This document shows positions 53,274 to 62,561 of a DNA stretch of 64,000 bases, in pieces; within the stretch, counting starts at the first letter, position 1, and the number at the start of each line of letters is the position of its first letter. The DNA is from Streptomyces sp. PsTaAH-137 (GTDB lineage Bacteria; Actinomycetota; Actinomycetes; Streptomycetales; Streptomycetaceae). Both the position numbers and the translations under genes were made by a program. The DNA lies in contig NZ_QLLY01000021.1 in assembly GCF_003259365.1 (NCBI RefSeq), positions 1-64,000 on the forward strand, given 5' to 3'. The notes beneath the pieces were generated by a model that made no database searches, was not told the origin of the DNA, and saw nothing but the letters and a program-made list of their open reading frames with translations.

Positions 53274-54368
53274 TCACAGCCGCCCGCGCGCCTCCGCCAT
53301 CCGCTGTTCGGCGATCCGGTCGGCCGCGGCGGCCGGCGGAATCCCGTCATCCTTTGCGCGAGCGAAGATTCCGAGCGTGGTGTCGAAGATCTTCGCGGCC
53401 TTCGCCCTGCAGCGGTCGAAGTCGAAGCCGTGCAGCTCGTCGGCGACCTGGATGACGCCGCCCGCGTTGACCACGTAGTCCGGCGCGTAGAGGATCCCGC
53501 GGTCGGCGAGGTCCTTCTCGACGCCCGGGTGCGCGAGCTGGTTGTTGGCCGCGCCGCACACCACCTTCGCCGTCAGGACGGGCACGGTGTCGTCGTTCAG
53601 GGCGCCGCCGAGCGCGCACGGCGCGTAGATGTCGAGTCCGGGCTCCCGGATCAGCGCGTCCGTGTCGGCCGCGACCCGCACCTCGGGGTGCTGGTCGGTG
53701 ATCCGCCGCACCGACTCGGGGCGCACATCGGTGACCACGACCTCGGCGCCGTCGGCGAGCAGGTGCTCGACCAGGTGGTGCCCGACCTTGCCCACGCCCG
53801 CGATGCCGACCGTGCGCCCGCGCAGTGTCGGATCGCCCCACAGGTGCTGGGCGCTGGCCCGCATCCCCTGGAAGACGCCGAAGGCGGTGAGCACGGAGGA
53901 GTCGCCGGCCCCGCCGTTCTGCGGGGAGCGGCCCGTCGTCCAGCGGCACTCGCGCGCGACGACGTCCATGTCGGCCACGTAGGTGCCCACGTCGCACGCG
54001 GTCACGTACCGCCCGCCGAGCGAGGCGACGAAGCGGCCGTAGGCGAGCAGCAGTTCCTCGCTCTTCACGACGTCCGGGTCGCCGATGATCACGGCCTTGC
54101 CGCCGCCGTGGTCGAGCCCGGCCATGGCGTTCTTGTACGACATGCCGCGGGCGAGGTTGAGCGCGTCGGCGACGGCCTCCGCCTCGGAGGCGTAGGGGTA
54201 GAAGCGCGTGCCGCCGAGGGCCGGGCCCAGGGCGGTGGAGTGGATGGCGATGACGGCCTTGAGGCCGCTGGCCCGGTCCTGGCAGAGAACGACCTGCTCA
54301 TGGCCCCCTTGATCCGAGTGGAAGAGGGTGTGCAGTACGTCAGCGGGCGCGCCGGTCACATCGGTCAC
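53274..54368 (-). CDS. vdh: Valine (Leu/Phe/Val) dehydrogenase
   Basis: The 364-aa NAD-dependent enzyme oxidises branched-chain amino acids to 2-oxo acids, feeding polyketide and fatty acid precursors. The catalytic Lys lies in GLDHGGGKAVI, the NAD Rossmann motif in GIAGVGKVGHHLV and the substrate pocket near CGAANNQLAHPG. It starts with VTDVTGAPADVLHTLFHSD at GTG 54368, with GGGAG eight bases upstream, giving the known length of 364. In Streptomyces valine induces this gene. Confidence 0.95.
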   Translation of the reverse strand: MTDVTGAPADVLHTLFHSDQGGHEQVVLCQDRASGLKAVIAIHSTALGPALGGTRFYPYASEAEAVADALNLARGMSYKNAMAGLDHGGGKAVIIGDPDVVKSEELLLAYGRFVASLGGRYVTACDVGTYVADMDVVARECRWTTGRSPQNGGAGDSSVLTAFGVFQGMRASAQHLWGDPTLRGRTVGIAGVGKVGHHLVEHLLADGAEVVVTDVRPESVRRITDQHPEVRVAADTDALIREPGLDIYAPCALGGALNDDTVPVLTAKVVCGAANNQLAHPGVEKDLADRGILYAPDYVVNAGGVIQVADELHGFDFDRCRAKAAKIFDTTLGIFARAKDDGIPPAAAADRIAEQRMAEARGRL

Positions 54369-54620
54369 TGTGGTGACTCCCAAGTACATAGCGGCGGTTG
54401 AGCGGATACCCGTACGGGTGGCGGGCGTCCGTGGTGGTGCGTGGGCAAGAGACTAGAACCTGCGTGGGCCCGCCACGGGCGCAGTGCCGAGGATCACTCT
54501 CTCGCGTCGAGGGCCCCTCGACGTACCGTCGAATCCCGCCGCGTCGCGACTCGGGCCCGAGTGGGACGATATGCAGTGCTTTCAGGGTTTCCAGCCTTCG
54601 GACGAGGGGAGGGAGCAGCC

Positions 54621-55490
54621 GTGCCCAAGGTGTCCTCGGTGACCGTCCCGTACGCGGCGTATCTGCGCGTCTATGAGCCGCTCGCGGCCTTCCCGCACCC
54701 GGAGCGCGACCACTGGGAGCGCTACGCCCGCCGTGACCGCCGGCCGTCCTACCAGGACGAACTCCGGCGCTCGCTGGCCGACTTGGTGCCCACGCCGCCG
54801 GTCGCGGTACCGGTGCACGAGAGCGACGACGCGTTCGTGATCGAGGTCGAGGGCGTGCTCTGCGTGTGCCCGTGGCGGACCCGGCTGCGCGGCTGGCAGG
54901 CGCTCGGCGAGCTGCCGGAGTCGCTGCCGACCCCGGTCCTGGACGCGGTGCTGCCGCCCATGGTGCGCCGGCAGGCGGCGGCCGACTACGAACGCTGGCT
55001 GGAGCGCAACCCCGACGCCCGGCCCTGGATCCGGACGTCGATCTGGCAGGTGCCGCTGAACTGGTTCGTGCTCGTCGCGGACGAGGAGCGGGAGTACGAG
55101 CCGAAGGGCGGCGCGGGCGTCGAGGGCGGGGAAGGCTGCCCGGCGGACCCGTACCTGCGTTACCGGACCCCGATGGTGCAGGCCAGGCGGCGGGTGGCGC
55201 GCGGGCTGCGGGCGCTGCGGGACGCGATCGACGAGGGGCCGCTCATCGACGGCCTGGTAGATGTGGGGCGCTGGCTGGAGGAGTTCCACCCGCGCTCGTA
55301 CGTCGAACTGGACTACGGCGGACTGGTGCACGCGCTGCCGGCCGGGCTGCTCGACGAGGACCACTCGGCGGCGGACGTGGCCGAGGGCATCGCGGCGCTG
55401 CGTTCCGGTGACGGCGACGGGGCGGGCGAGGCGTACCTGCGGCTCGTGGAGCGCTGGCGCGCGGTGCGGGACCGGCAGTACGCCAACTGA
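54621..55490 (+). CDS. Conserved hypothetical protein next to bldC
   Basis: The 289-aa protein starts VPKVSSVTVPYAAYLRVYEP and has ERDHWERYARRDRRPSYQDELRR, CVCPWRTRLRGWQALGELPE and RSYVELDYGGLVHALPA. It is soluble, with no signal peptide, and seems a one-domain alpha/beta protein of unknown function. GTG 54621 has GGGAG five bases upstream. It is divergent from vdh and lies upstream of bldC with a 475-bp gap. Confidence 0.75.
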   Translation: MPKVSSVTVPYAAYLRVYEPLAAFPHPERDHWERYARRDRRPSYQDELRRSLADLVPTPPVAVPVHESDDAFVIEVEGVLCVCPWRTRLRGWQALGELPESLPTPVLDAVLPPMVRRQAAADYERWLERNPDARPWIRTSIWQVPLNWFVLVADEEREYEPKGGAGVEGGEGCPADPYLRYRTPMVQARRRVARGLRALRDAIDEGPLIDGLVDVGRWLEEFHPRSYVELDYGGLVHALPAGLLDEDHSAADVAEGIAALRSGDGDGAGEAYLRLVERWRAVRDRQYAN

Positions 55491-55965
55491 CGGTCTGGGC
55501 GCTGGTCTTAGGACCTACGTCCCGATCCGGGCGTATGGCCCAAGCGTGACGGACCGCACTTACGGGGCCCTTGCGTCCATCACCCCTCCTCGTGCCAAAA
55601 TAGGACAAGGAGTCCGGGGAGGGCTCCATCCGTCCATCTAAGTCCAACCATGGACGGATTACTCAGCATTGCACTGTCTGTGGGGGGTCTGATGACTCCT
55701 GATCGCTCTGTGACTGATCGTCACTGTGGCGTGACTGTCCGCTATGGCATGGTCCATCGGCTTCCGTCGCTGATGAACACCTGGGAGGGCAATTCCATCG
55801 GTTTGGCCGACGCGGCTGGACGGATGGTGTAGTTGTAGTGCCGAGGACAAGCCGTTCGTCCTATAACCGACTCGACCCGTGTCCGCCATATCGGGCAACG
55901 CGGGTCAAGGTGCAGAATTTAAAGGAAAGAACCGAGAAGGTTCGGTTCTCCCGAGGAGGCCGCTC
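55491..55965. other. bldC upstream region (475 bp, no gene)
   Basis: I see no convincing gene; a 60-codon frame at 55650-55832 lacks typical codon bias. GTGAC (55710-55714), GTCAC (55720-55724) and GTGAC (55731-55735) form an inverted and direct repeat group. A run of AT-rich sequence at 55914-55930 precedes the hairpin in the leader. The length suggests a complex bldC promoter. Confidence 0.6.
55928..55949 (+). promoter_or_regulatory. Hairpin in the bldC leader
   Basis: AGAACCGA (55928-55935) pairs perfectly with TCGGTTCT (55942-55949) around a 6-nt loop. It lies eight bases ahead of GAGGAGG, the bldC ribosome site, so it could affect translation or be a protein target. Confidence 0.55.
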
Positions 55966-56172
55966 ATGACCGCTCGCACCCCTGATGCCGAGCCGCTGCT
56001 GACCCCCGCCGAGGTCGCCACGATGTTCCGCGTCGACCCGAAGACGGTCACGCGCTGGGCGAAGGCTGGCAAGCTCACGTCGATCCGCACGCTCGGCGGA
56101 CACCGCCGCTACCGCGAGGCCGAGGTCCGCGCACTGCTGGCGGGCATCCCCCAGCAGCGCAGCGAGGCCTGA
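55966..56172 (+). CDS. bldC: Developmental regulator BldC (MerR-like, small)
   Basis: The 68-aa DNA-binding protein is a lone MerR-like winged helix: LLTPAEVATMFRVDPKTVTR then WAKAGKLTSIRTLGGHRRYR. It binds direct repeats cooperatively and delays development in Streptomyces. The ribosome site GAGGAGG lies five to eleven bases before ATG 55966. It is full length for the family. A terminator with T6 follows. Confidence 0.97.
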   Translation: MTARTPDAEPLLTPAEVATMFRVDPKTVTRWAKAGKLTSIRTLGGHRRYREAEVRALLAGIPQQRSEA

Positions 56173-56278
56173 GGCACCGCATAACGCTGCAACACCGGGC
56201 GTTTCGGGCCCCCCAACCCGTACCGCGCCCACCCCTAGCTCCACTTGACGCAGATCTGCCCCAACAGAGCGCGTCGTC

Positions 56279-56318
56279 GATCGCGCTGGACTCCGCCGGG
56301 TCCAGCGCGATCTTTTTT
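56279..56318 (+). terminator. Rho-independent terminator after bldC
   Basis: GATCGCGCTGGAC (56279-56291) pairs perfectly with GTCCAGCGCGATC (56300-56312), followed by six T (56313-56318). This is the only hairpin in the window with a long T tract. Confidence 0.95.
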
Positions 56319-56402
56319 GTGCGCGTGGGCCGCTCTGTGGCGGGGATCTGTGCGTGCTCTTGTCGTACCTTGATCGGTCCCTTGCGGACGCCTGTGAAGG
56401 TG

Positions 56403-56414
56403 GTGCAATTGCAC
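56403..56414. promoter_or_regulatory. GTGCAATTGCAC palindrome in AT-rich gap
   Basis: A perfect 12-bp palindrome is followed by AT-rich sequence (ATATTAAATTGAGGAG) and a GGAGGGG ribosome-like site (56436-56442), but no credible open frame follows. It lies in the 454-bp gap between bldC and the DUF6274 gene, which otherwise holds only the bldC terminator. Confidence 0.4.
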
Positions 56415-56626
56415 ATATTAAATTGAGGAGTTGTAGGAGGGGTGTAAGAAACGGTGTTTCCAAAACTAGTTCGGTGACACCCGTCACACGCCCCGCAGCT
56501 TGTTGCAGATGACACAAGTGCGCTAGAGGAGCCGCCGGCGCTTCTGTGCCCCTCCCCGCCCTCTCCCTGCCCACTCCGACTCTCTTCAGGCTCCCACCAG
56601 TTGAGGGGCTCGTGGGTCGCCTTTGG

Positions 56627-56869
56627 TCACGCCTTCGGGGGACTTTCGTCCCCGCCGCCCTCCGGGGCGCTCTCGCGGCCCTCCAGGGCCTCTGTGGCGG
56701 CACTCATGGCCGGATCGGGTGCATCCGTCGCAGCGTCCGCCGACGGGTCCATGGCGAGCCGCAGGAGGCGGTGGCAGACCGGACAGTGGCGGGTGAGGTG
56801 GCGATGACCGGACGCGGCGGAGAGATGGGCGCGCAGCAGCGCCCGCGTCTCGTGTCTGCCTGCTGCCAT
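56627..56869 (-). CDS. DUF6274-like small protein
   Basis: The 80-aa protein starts MAAGRHETRALLRAHLSAAS and has GHRHLTRHCPVCHRLLRLAM, with a CPVCH pair that could bind zinc or haem, then an acidic, Ala/Asp/Glu-rich tail. I recall the family as DUF6274 of Streptomyces. The ATG at 56869 has AGGAGG six bases upstream. Function is unknown. Confidence 0.75.
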   Translation of the reverse strand: MAAGRHETRALLRAHLSAASGHRHLTRHCPVCHRLLRLAMDPSADAATDAPDPAMSAATEALEGRESAPEGGGDESPPKA

Positions 56870-56952
56870 GGGCCACCTCCTGGCCTCGGCCGGGTCGTGG
56901 TTTCCGGAGTACCGGCGGGCCGATGCGGCGTCAAGAGTGCGGCGGGCAACGC

Positions 56953-56985
56953 AAGAAGCCCCGCACCATCGGTGCGGGGCTTCTT
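56953..56985 (-). terminator. Terminator downstream of tRNA-Asp copy 1
   Basis: AAGAAGCCCCGCACC (56953-56967) pairs perfectly with GGTGCGGGGCTTCTT (56971-56985) across a 3-nt loop, 5 bp past the tRNA 3' end. Confidence 0.9.
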
Positions 56986-56990
56986 CACTG

Positions 56991-57065
56991 CGGTCCTGAC
57001 GGGATTTGAACCCGCGGCCTCCACCTTGACAGGGTGGCGAGCACTCCAAACTGCTCCACAGGACC
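56991..57065 (-). tRNA. tRNA-Asp (anticodon GTC), copy 1
   Basis: The 75-nt tRNA has acceptor stem GGTCCTG/CAGGACC, anticodon loop CTGTCAA (GTC) and T-loop TTCAAAT. CCA is not encoded. An identical copy lies at 62562-62636. Confidence 0.97.
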
Positions 57066-57161
57066 AGGATGTGCGGCGCTTCGTTTTCTTCCCTGCGCTG
57101 CGAGTAGGACTCTACAGCAGTGCAGGCCCACCGGTCGAACTCACCCGGTGTGCCTGCTCCG

Positions 57162-60100
57162 TCACGGCACTTGGGCGTCGATCGCCTTCACGATCCGCTT
57201 GTCGGAGACCGGGTACGCGGTGCCCAGGGCGTGCGCGAAATAGCTGACCCGCAGCTCCTCGATCATCCAGCGGATGTCCAGGACCTCGCGCGGCACCGGC
57301 CGCCCCTGCGGCATCTGCTCCAGCAGCCACGCGTACTCGTCCTGCATCTCGTGGACCTTCTCCATGCGGGAGGTGTCCCGCTGCGCGCCCGTCGGCATCT
57401 GCTGGAGCCGCCGGTCGGCCGCGACCAGATAGCGCATCAGGTCGCCGAGCCGGCGCGTCCCGGTCGCCGTGACGAAGCCGGGCTTCACCAGGGCGTCCAG
57501 CTGGGCGCGCACGTCCTGGAGGTTGGGCAGCAGCGTCGGGCTCCGCATCGACTTCAGCCGGCGCTCGCAGGCCTGCCAGGCGGCCAGCACCTGACGCACC
57601 TGGTCGACGGTGTGCACGGTCGTGTCGACGATCTCCGCGCGCACCTTCTCGTAGAGCTTGCGGTACGACTCCTCGTCCCAGGCCGGGCCGCCGAAGTCCG
57701 CGATGAGCTTGTCCGCGGCGGCCGACGCGCAGTCCTCGAAGAGGGCCTGGACCGAGCCGTGCGGGTTCGCCGACAGGGCCAGCTTCGCCGCGTTGTTCAG
57801 CTTGTCCGAGGCGAACTTCGCCGGGTTCACCGGGATGCTCCGCAGGATCAGCCGGCGGGTGCCCTTCCCCATGGCCTGCGCCTGCTCGGCCTCGCTGTCG
57901 AAGAGCCGTACGGACACGGTGTCCCCGTCGTCGACCAGCGCCGGGTACGCCTTCACCGGCTGGCCCGCCCGGCGGGTCTCGAAGACCTTCGACAGGGTGC
58001 CGATCGTCCAGTCCGTCAGGCCCTTCTGCTCGACCGACGGGCCGCCCGCGCGCTCGGCGGTGGCGGCCGCGGCCTTGGAGATGGCCTGCCGGGCCTTCGG
58101 GCGCAGCTGGAGCTTCAGCGCCTCCAGGTCCTTGTCCTCGGCGAGATTGCGGCGCCGCTCGTCGACGATCCGGAAGGTGATCTTCAGGTGGTCGGGTACG
58201 CGCGTGAGGTCGAAGTCACCGGCCTGCACCGGCACCCCCACCATCCGCTGCAACTCGCGCGCGAGCGTGGCCGGCAGCGGTTCCTGGAGCGGTACGGCGC
58301 GCTCCAGGAACGCCTTCGCGTAGTTCGGCGCGGGCACGTAGTTGCGGCGGATCGGCTTGGGCAGGGAGCGGATCAGCTCCACGACCACGTCCTCGCGCAG
58401 GCCCGGGATCTGCCAGTCGAAGCCCTCGTCCGTGACCTGGTTGAGCACCTGGAGCGGGATGTGGACGGTGACACCGTCGGCGTCCGCGCCCGGCTCGAAC
58501 TGGTACGTCACCCGGAACTTGAGCGCGCCCTGCCGCCAGGAGTCCGGGTAGTCCGCCTTGGTGACCGCCTCCGCGGACTCGCGGATGAGCATGGAGCGCT
58601 CGAAGTCGAGGAGTTCGGGCTCCTCCTTCTGCTTGTGCTTCCACCAGGAGTCGAAGTGCGCGCCGGAGACGACGTGCTCGGGGACCCGCTGGTCGTAGAA
58701 GTCGAAGAGCGTGTCGTCGTCGACCACGATGTCCCGGCGCCGGGCCCGGTGCTCCAGCTCCTCGACCTCGGTGAGGAGCCTGCGGTTGTCGGCGTAGAAC
58801 TTGTGGTGCGTACGCCAGTCGCCCTCGACCAGCGCGTTGCGGATGAACAGTTCGCGCGAGACCTCGGGGTCGATCCGGCCGTAGTTGATCTTCCGCTGGG
58901 CGACGAGCGGGACGCCGTACAGCGTCACCTTCTCGTACGCCATCACGGCGGCCTGGTCCTTCTCCCAGTGCGGCTCGCTGTACGTGCGCTTGAGCAGGTG
59001 CTCGGCGAGCGGCTCGACCCACTCGGGCTCGATCCGCGCGTTCACCCGGGCCCAGAGCCGGGACGTCTCGACCAGCTCGGCCGACATCACGAACCGCGGC
59101 GGCTTCTTGAACAGCGCCGAGCCGGGGAAGATCGCGAACTTCGCGTTGCGGGCGCCGATGTACTCGTTGCGCCCGCGGTCGCGGCCCGCCTGCTTCGGGT
59201 CCTTGGCCTGCGACTCCTTGGACTCCTTCACGTCCTTCATGCCGATGTGCGAGAGCAGGCCGGCGAGGAGGGAGACGTGAATGGAGTCGCCGGGGGCGTC
59301 GTCCTCGTTGAGGTGGATACCCATCTGCTTCGCGACCGTGCGCAGCTGCGTGTAGATGTCCTGCCACTCGCGGATGCGCAGGAAGTTCAGGAACTCGCGT
59401 TTGCACATGCGGCGGAACGCCGAGGAGCCCAGCTCCTTCTGCTGCTCGCGCACGTAACGCCACATGTTCAGGAACGCCAGGAAGTCGCTGGTCTCGTCCT
59501 TGAAGCGGGCGTGCTGCTGGTCGGCCTGCGCCTGCTTGTCGGAGGGGCGCTCGCGCGGGTCCTGGATGGACAGCGCGGCCGCGATCACCATGACCTCGCG
59601 CGCACAGCCGTTCTTGTCGGCCTCCAGGACCATCCGGGCCAGGCGCGGGTCGACGGGCAGCTGGGAGAGCTTGCGGCCCTGCTGCGTGAGGCGCTTGCGG
59701 TGGTCCTTCTCGGACGGGTCGAGCGCGCCCAGCTCCTGGAGGAGCTGCACGCCGTCGCGGATGTTGCGGTGGTCCGGCGGGTCGATGAAGGGGAACTTCT
59801 CGATGTCGCCGAGGCCGGCCGCGGTCATCTGGAGGATGACGGAGGCGAGGTTGGTGCGCAGGATCTCGGCGTCCGTGAACTCCGGGCGCCCGAGGAAGTC
59901 GTCCTCGCTGTACAGCCGGACGCAGATGCCGTCGCTCGTACGGCCGCAGCGGCCCTTGCGCTGGTTGGCACTGGCCTGGCTGACCGGCTCGATGGGCAGC
60001 CGCTGCACCTTCGTACGGTGGCTGTAGCGCGAGATGCGGGCGGTGCCCGGGTCGATGACGTACTTGATGCCCGGGACGGTCAGGGACGTCTCGGCGACGT

Positions 60101-61166
60101 TGGTCGCCAGAACGATCCTCCGGCCCGTGTGCTGCTGGAAGACCCGGTGCTGCTCGGCGTGCGAGAGCCGCGCGTACAAGGGGAGCACCTCAGTGAATCG
60201 GTACTTCTTCTTCTCCAGGGCGTCCGCGGTGTCGCGGATCTCGCGCTCGCCGGAGAGGAAGACGAGGATGTCGCCGTCGCCCTCGGCCATCAGCTCCTCG
60301 CACGCGTCCGTGATCGCGGTGATCTGGTCGCGGTCGGAGTCGTCCGAATCCTCTTCGAGCAGCGGCCGGTAGCGGACCTCGACCGGATACGTCCGGCCGC
60401 TGACCTCGACGATCGGGGCGTCGCCGAAGTGCCGCGAGAAGCGCTCGGGGTCGATGGTCGCCGAGGTGATGACGACCTTCAGGTCCGGCCGCTTGGGCAG
60501 CAGCTGCGCCAGATAGCCCAGCAGGAAGTCGATGTTGAGGGACCGCTCGTGGGCCTCGTCGATGATGATCGTGTCGTAGGCGCGCAGCTCGCGGTCCGTC
60601 TGGATCTCGGCGAGCAGGATGCCGTCGGTCATCAGCTTGACGAACGTACCGTCCTGGTCGACCTGGTCCGTGAACCGGACCTTCCAGCCGACCGCCTCGC
60701 CCAGCGGCGTGTGCAGCTCGTCGGCGACGCGCTCGGCGACCGTGCGGGCCGCGATCCGGCGGGGCTGGGTGTGCCCGATCATGCCGCGCACGCCCCGGCC
60801 GAGCTCCAGGCAGATCTTGGGGATCTGCGTGGTCTTGCCGGAGCCGGTCTCACCGGCCACGATCACGACCTGGTGGTCGCGGATCGCGGCGGCGATCTCG
60901 TCCTTCTTCTGGCTGACCGGAAGCTGCTCGGGGTACGTGACGTCGAGGGCCTCGCGGCGCTCGCGGCGTACGGCCGTGCGGGCCCCGGCCTTCTCGGCCT
61001 CGGCGCCGAGCTCCGCCAGGACGGCGGCGCGGGCCTCGGGCTTGCGGATCTTGCGGGCGCCCTCGAGCCTGCGCCCGAGCCGGTGCGCGTCGCGGAGGGA
61101 CAGCTCGGACAGCCGCCGCGCGAGGGCGGCGAACTGATCGGCGGCGGGAGCAGGCTGCGTAGACAT
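57162..61166 (-). CDS. hrpA: ATP-dependent RNA helicase HrpA
   Basis: The 1334-aa DEAH-box helicase has Walker A GETGSGKT (residues 105-112), DEAH at 203-206 in IIIDEAHERS, motif III SATIDPERF, motif VI QRKGRCGRTSDG and the HA2/OB region, then a large DUF3418-type C-terminal domain. HrpA processes mRNA (fimbrial daa mRNA in E. coli) and acts on stalled ribosomes. ATG 61166 has GGAG five bases upstream. It stands alone, convergent with the tRNA-Asp copy 1 side, and is the largest gene in the window. Confidence 0.97.
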   Translation of the reverse strand: MSTQPAPAADQFAALARRLSELSLRDAHRLGRRLEGARKIRKPEARAAVLAELGAEAEKAGARTAVRRERREALDVTYPEQLPVSQKKDEIAAAIRDHQVVIVAGETGSGKTTQIPKICLELGRGVRGMIGHTQPRRIAARTVAERVADELHTPLGEAVGWKVRFTDQVDQDGTFVKLMTDGILLAEIQTDRELRAYDTIIIDEAHERSLNIDFLLGYLAQLLPKRPDLKVVITSATIDPERFSRHFGDAPIVEVSGRTYPVEVRYRPLLEEDSDDSDRDQITAITDACEELMAEGDGDILVFLSGEREIRDTADALEKKKYRFTEVLPLYARLSHAEQHRVFQQHTGRRIVLATNVAETSLTVPGIKYVIDPGTARISRYSHRTKVQRLPIEPVSQASANQRKGRCGRTSDGICVRLYSEDDFLGRPEFTDAEILRTNLASVILQMTAAGLGDIEKFPFIDPPDHRNIRDGVQLLQELGALDPSEKDHRKRLTQQGRKLSQLPVDPRLARMVLEADKNGCAREVMVIAAALSIQDPRERPSDKQAQADQQHARFKDETSDFLAFLNMWRYVREQQKELGSSAFRRMCKREFLNFLRIREWQDIYTQLRTVAKQMGIHLNEDDAPGDSIHVSLLAGLLSHIGMKDVKESKESQAKDPKQAGRDRGRNEYIGARNAKFAIFPGSALFKKPPRFVMSAELVETSRLWARVNARIEPEWVEPLAEHLLKRTYSEPHWEKDQAAVMAYEKVTLYGVPLVAQRKINYGRIDPEVSRELFIRNALVEGDWRTHHKFYADNRRLLTEVEELEHRARRRDIVVDDDTLFDFYDQRVPEHVVSGAHFDSWWKHKQKEEPELLDFERSMLIRESAEAVTKADYPDSWRQGALKFRVTYQFEPGADADGVTVHIPLQVLNQVTDEGFDWQIPGLREDVVVELIRSLPKPIRRNYVPAPNYAKAFLERAVPLQEPLPATLARELQRMVGVPVQAGDFDLTRVPDHLKITFRIVDERRRNLAEDKDLEALKLQLRPKARQAISKAAAATAERAGGPSVEQKGLTDWTIGTLSKVFETRRAGQPVKAYPALVDDGDTVSVRLFDSEAEQAQAMGKGTRRLILRSIPVNPAKFASDKLNNAAKLALSANPHGSVQALFEDCASAAADKLIADFGGPAWDEESYRKLYEKVRAEIVDTTVHTVDQVRQVLAAWQACERRLKSMRSPTLLPNLQDVRAQLDALVKPGFVTATGTRRLGDLMRYLVAADRRLQQMPTGAQRDTSRMEKVHEMQDEYAWLLEQMPQGRPVPREVLDIRWMIEELRVSYFAHALGTAYPVSDKRIVKAIDAQVP

Positions 61167-61279
61167 ACGTGCTCCAGGATCTCACCTCGGGGAAATCCGT
61201 GGCGAACGGTTTTGGCTGGGTCCGCGCCGCGTACCGCTCTCGGGATGTATGCGGCTTATGACTGAATTAGCGTGCAGGT

Positions 61280-62410
61280 ATGTCGCCCCAGCCCGACGAG
61301 GAACAACCGCGCCCCCACCCGCCGCACGCCGAGGACCCCGCCCAGCCCGAGCACCCGGTGCACGGCGCACACGGCCGGCCGCCGACCCGCGCCGAGCGCT
61401 GGGCGGGCTTCAAGAAGTCGCCGTTCCTGCCCGCGCTGGTCCTGACGTTCATCCTGGCCGCGGCGGCCGCCCTGTTCGCCGCCTCCTACACGTACTCCAT
61501 GGCGAACCCGACCCCGCACCACATCCCGACCGGCGTCACCGGCGAGCGGGACGCGGCGCGGCGCAGCGCGTTCGTCGGGGCGATGGAGAAGGCGCTGGAC
61601 GCCCAGCTCGACCTGAAGCACTACGACACCCGGGAAGCGGCCCGGAACGCCATCGACGAGCAGCGGATCTACGCGGTCCTGGACGTGCGGGACGACGGCT
61701 CCCGGGTCGATCTGGAGGTGTCCGGCGCGTCCGGGGTCTCGGTCGCCCAGGTCTTCACCGAGTCGGCGCCGCAGGTCAGCAAGGCGACCGGGGTCCCGGT
61801 CACGGTGAAGGACCTGAACCCGTTGCAGAGCGGCGATCCGCGCGGCCTGGCGATCTTCTACATCTCGCTCGCGGCGGTGATCATCGGCTTCGTCGGGGCG
61901 ATCCAGCTGAGCGTGCACGCGCGCGGCCTGAACCCGTCGGAGCGGATCGTGGCCACGATCGCGTACGCGCTGCTCGGCGGGTTCGCGGTGGCGGCGGTCG
62001 TCGACTGGGGGCTCGGCGCGCTCGATCTGCCGTTCGTGGAGTCGTGGCTGATCCTCTCGCTGACGATGTTCACGTGCGGGATGGTCTTCACGATGTTCAA
62101 CACGTTCTTCCACCGCTGGGCGATGATCCCGACCTGGGGCCTGCTGGTGCTGGTCGGCAACCCGGCGTCGGGCGGTGCGGTGGCACCGCCGCTGCTGCCG
62201 ACGGCCCTCGGCCGGCTCGGCCAGTGGCTGCCGCCGGGCGCGTCCGTGAACGCGCAGCACACCGCGGTCTACTTCCAGGGCCACCAGCACGCGTTCCCGT
62301 TCCTGGTGCTCGCCGGGTGGGCGGTGCTCTCGTCCGGTCTCTTCTGGTTCTGGCGGCACCGGCACCCGGGCGGCCGGGGAACCCAGCCGCTGCACGCGGC
62401 GGCGGTGTGA
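61280..62410 (+). CDS. DUF3533 membrane protein (YhgE/Pip-like)
   Basis: The 376-aa protein has a Pro/His-rich cytoplasmic head (residues 1-45), one transmembrane helix (ALVLTFILAAAAALFAASY), an extracytoplasmic domain of about 130 residues (ANPTPHHIPTGVTGERDAAR), and then about five helices (LAIFYISLAAVIIGFVGAIQ onward). The architecture is that of DUF3533 / ABC-2-like permeases without an ATPase nearby. It is divergent from hrpA and may act as a phage-infection-protein-like pore. The substrate is unknown. Confidence 0.8.
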   Translation: MSPQPDEEQPRPHPPHAEDPAQPEHPVHGAHGRPPTRAERWAGFKKSPFLPALVLTFILAAAAALFAASYTYSMANPTPHHIPTGVTGERDAARRSAFVGAMEKALDAQLDLKHYDTREAARNAIDEQRIYAVLDVRDDGSRVDLEVSGASGVSVAQVFTESAPQVSKATGVPVTVKDLNPLQSGDPRGLAIFYISLAAVIIGFVGAIQLSVHARGLNPSERIVATIAYALLGGFAVAAVVDWGLGALDLPFVESWLILSLTMFTCGMVFTMFNTFFHRWAMIPTWGLLVLVGNPASGGAVAPPLLPTALGRLGQWLPPGASVNAQHTAVYFQGHQHAFPFLVLAGWAVLSSGLFWFWRHRHPGGRGTQPLHAAAV

Positions 62411-62429
62411 ACACCTGACGGAGGAACGC

Positions 62430-62459
62430 CGAAGGCCCCGTCCGGAGACGGGGCCTTCG
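62430..62459. terminator. Bidirectional terminator after DUF3533 gene
   Basis: CGAAGGCCCCGTC (62430-62442) pairs perfectly with GACGGGGCCTTCG (62447-62459) around CGGA. It separates the plus-strand gene from the minus-strand tRNA-Phe. Confidence 0.9.
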
Positions 62460-62465
62460 AGGAAG

Positions 62466-62539
62466 TGGCTGGGGCCGGGATCGAACCGGCGACCTATCGC
62501 TTTTCAGGCGATCGCTCGTACCAACTGAGCTACCCAGCC
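62466..62539 (-). tRNA. tRNA-Phe (anticodon GAA)
   Basis: The 74-nt tRNA has acceptor stem GGCTGGG/CCCAGCC, discriminator A, anticodon loop CTGAAAA (GAA) and T-loop TTCGATC. CCA is not encoded. It is the last of three tRNAs read in the order Glu, Asp, Phe. Confidence 0.97.
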
Positions 62540-62561
62540 ACGCAGTTCAGAAGAACTGCAG

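Noticed and set aside
55650..55832. A 60-aa plus-strand frame ahead of bldC.
   Set aside because: Third-position GC is not raised, there is no ribosome site, and the product lacks features. It is treated as non-coding leader or promoter DNA.
57120..61265. A 1381-codon open frame on the plus strand opposite hrpA.
   Set aside because: It is an antisense shadow of the HrpA gene; the translation has Asp/Gly/Arg/Val composition and no domain, as expected from GC-rich codon bias.
61280..62410. A complete ABC transporter with the DUF3533 protein.
   Set aside because: No ATP-binding gene lies next to it.
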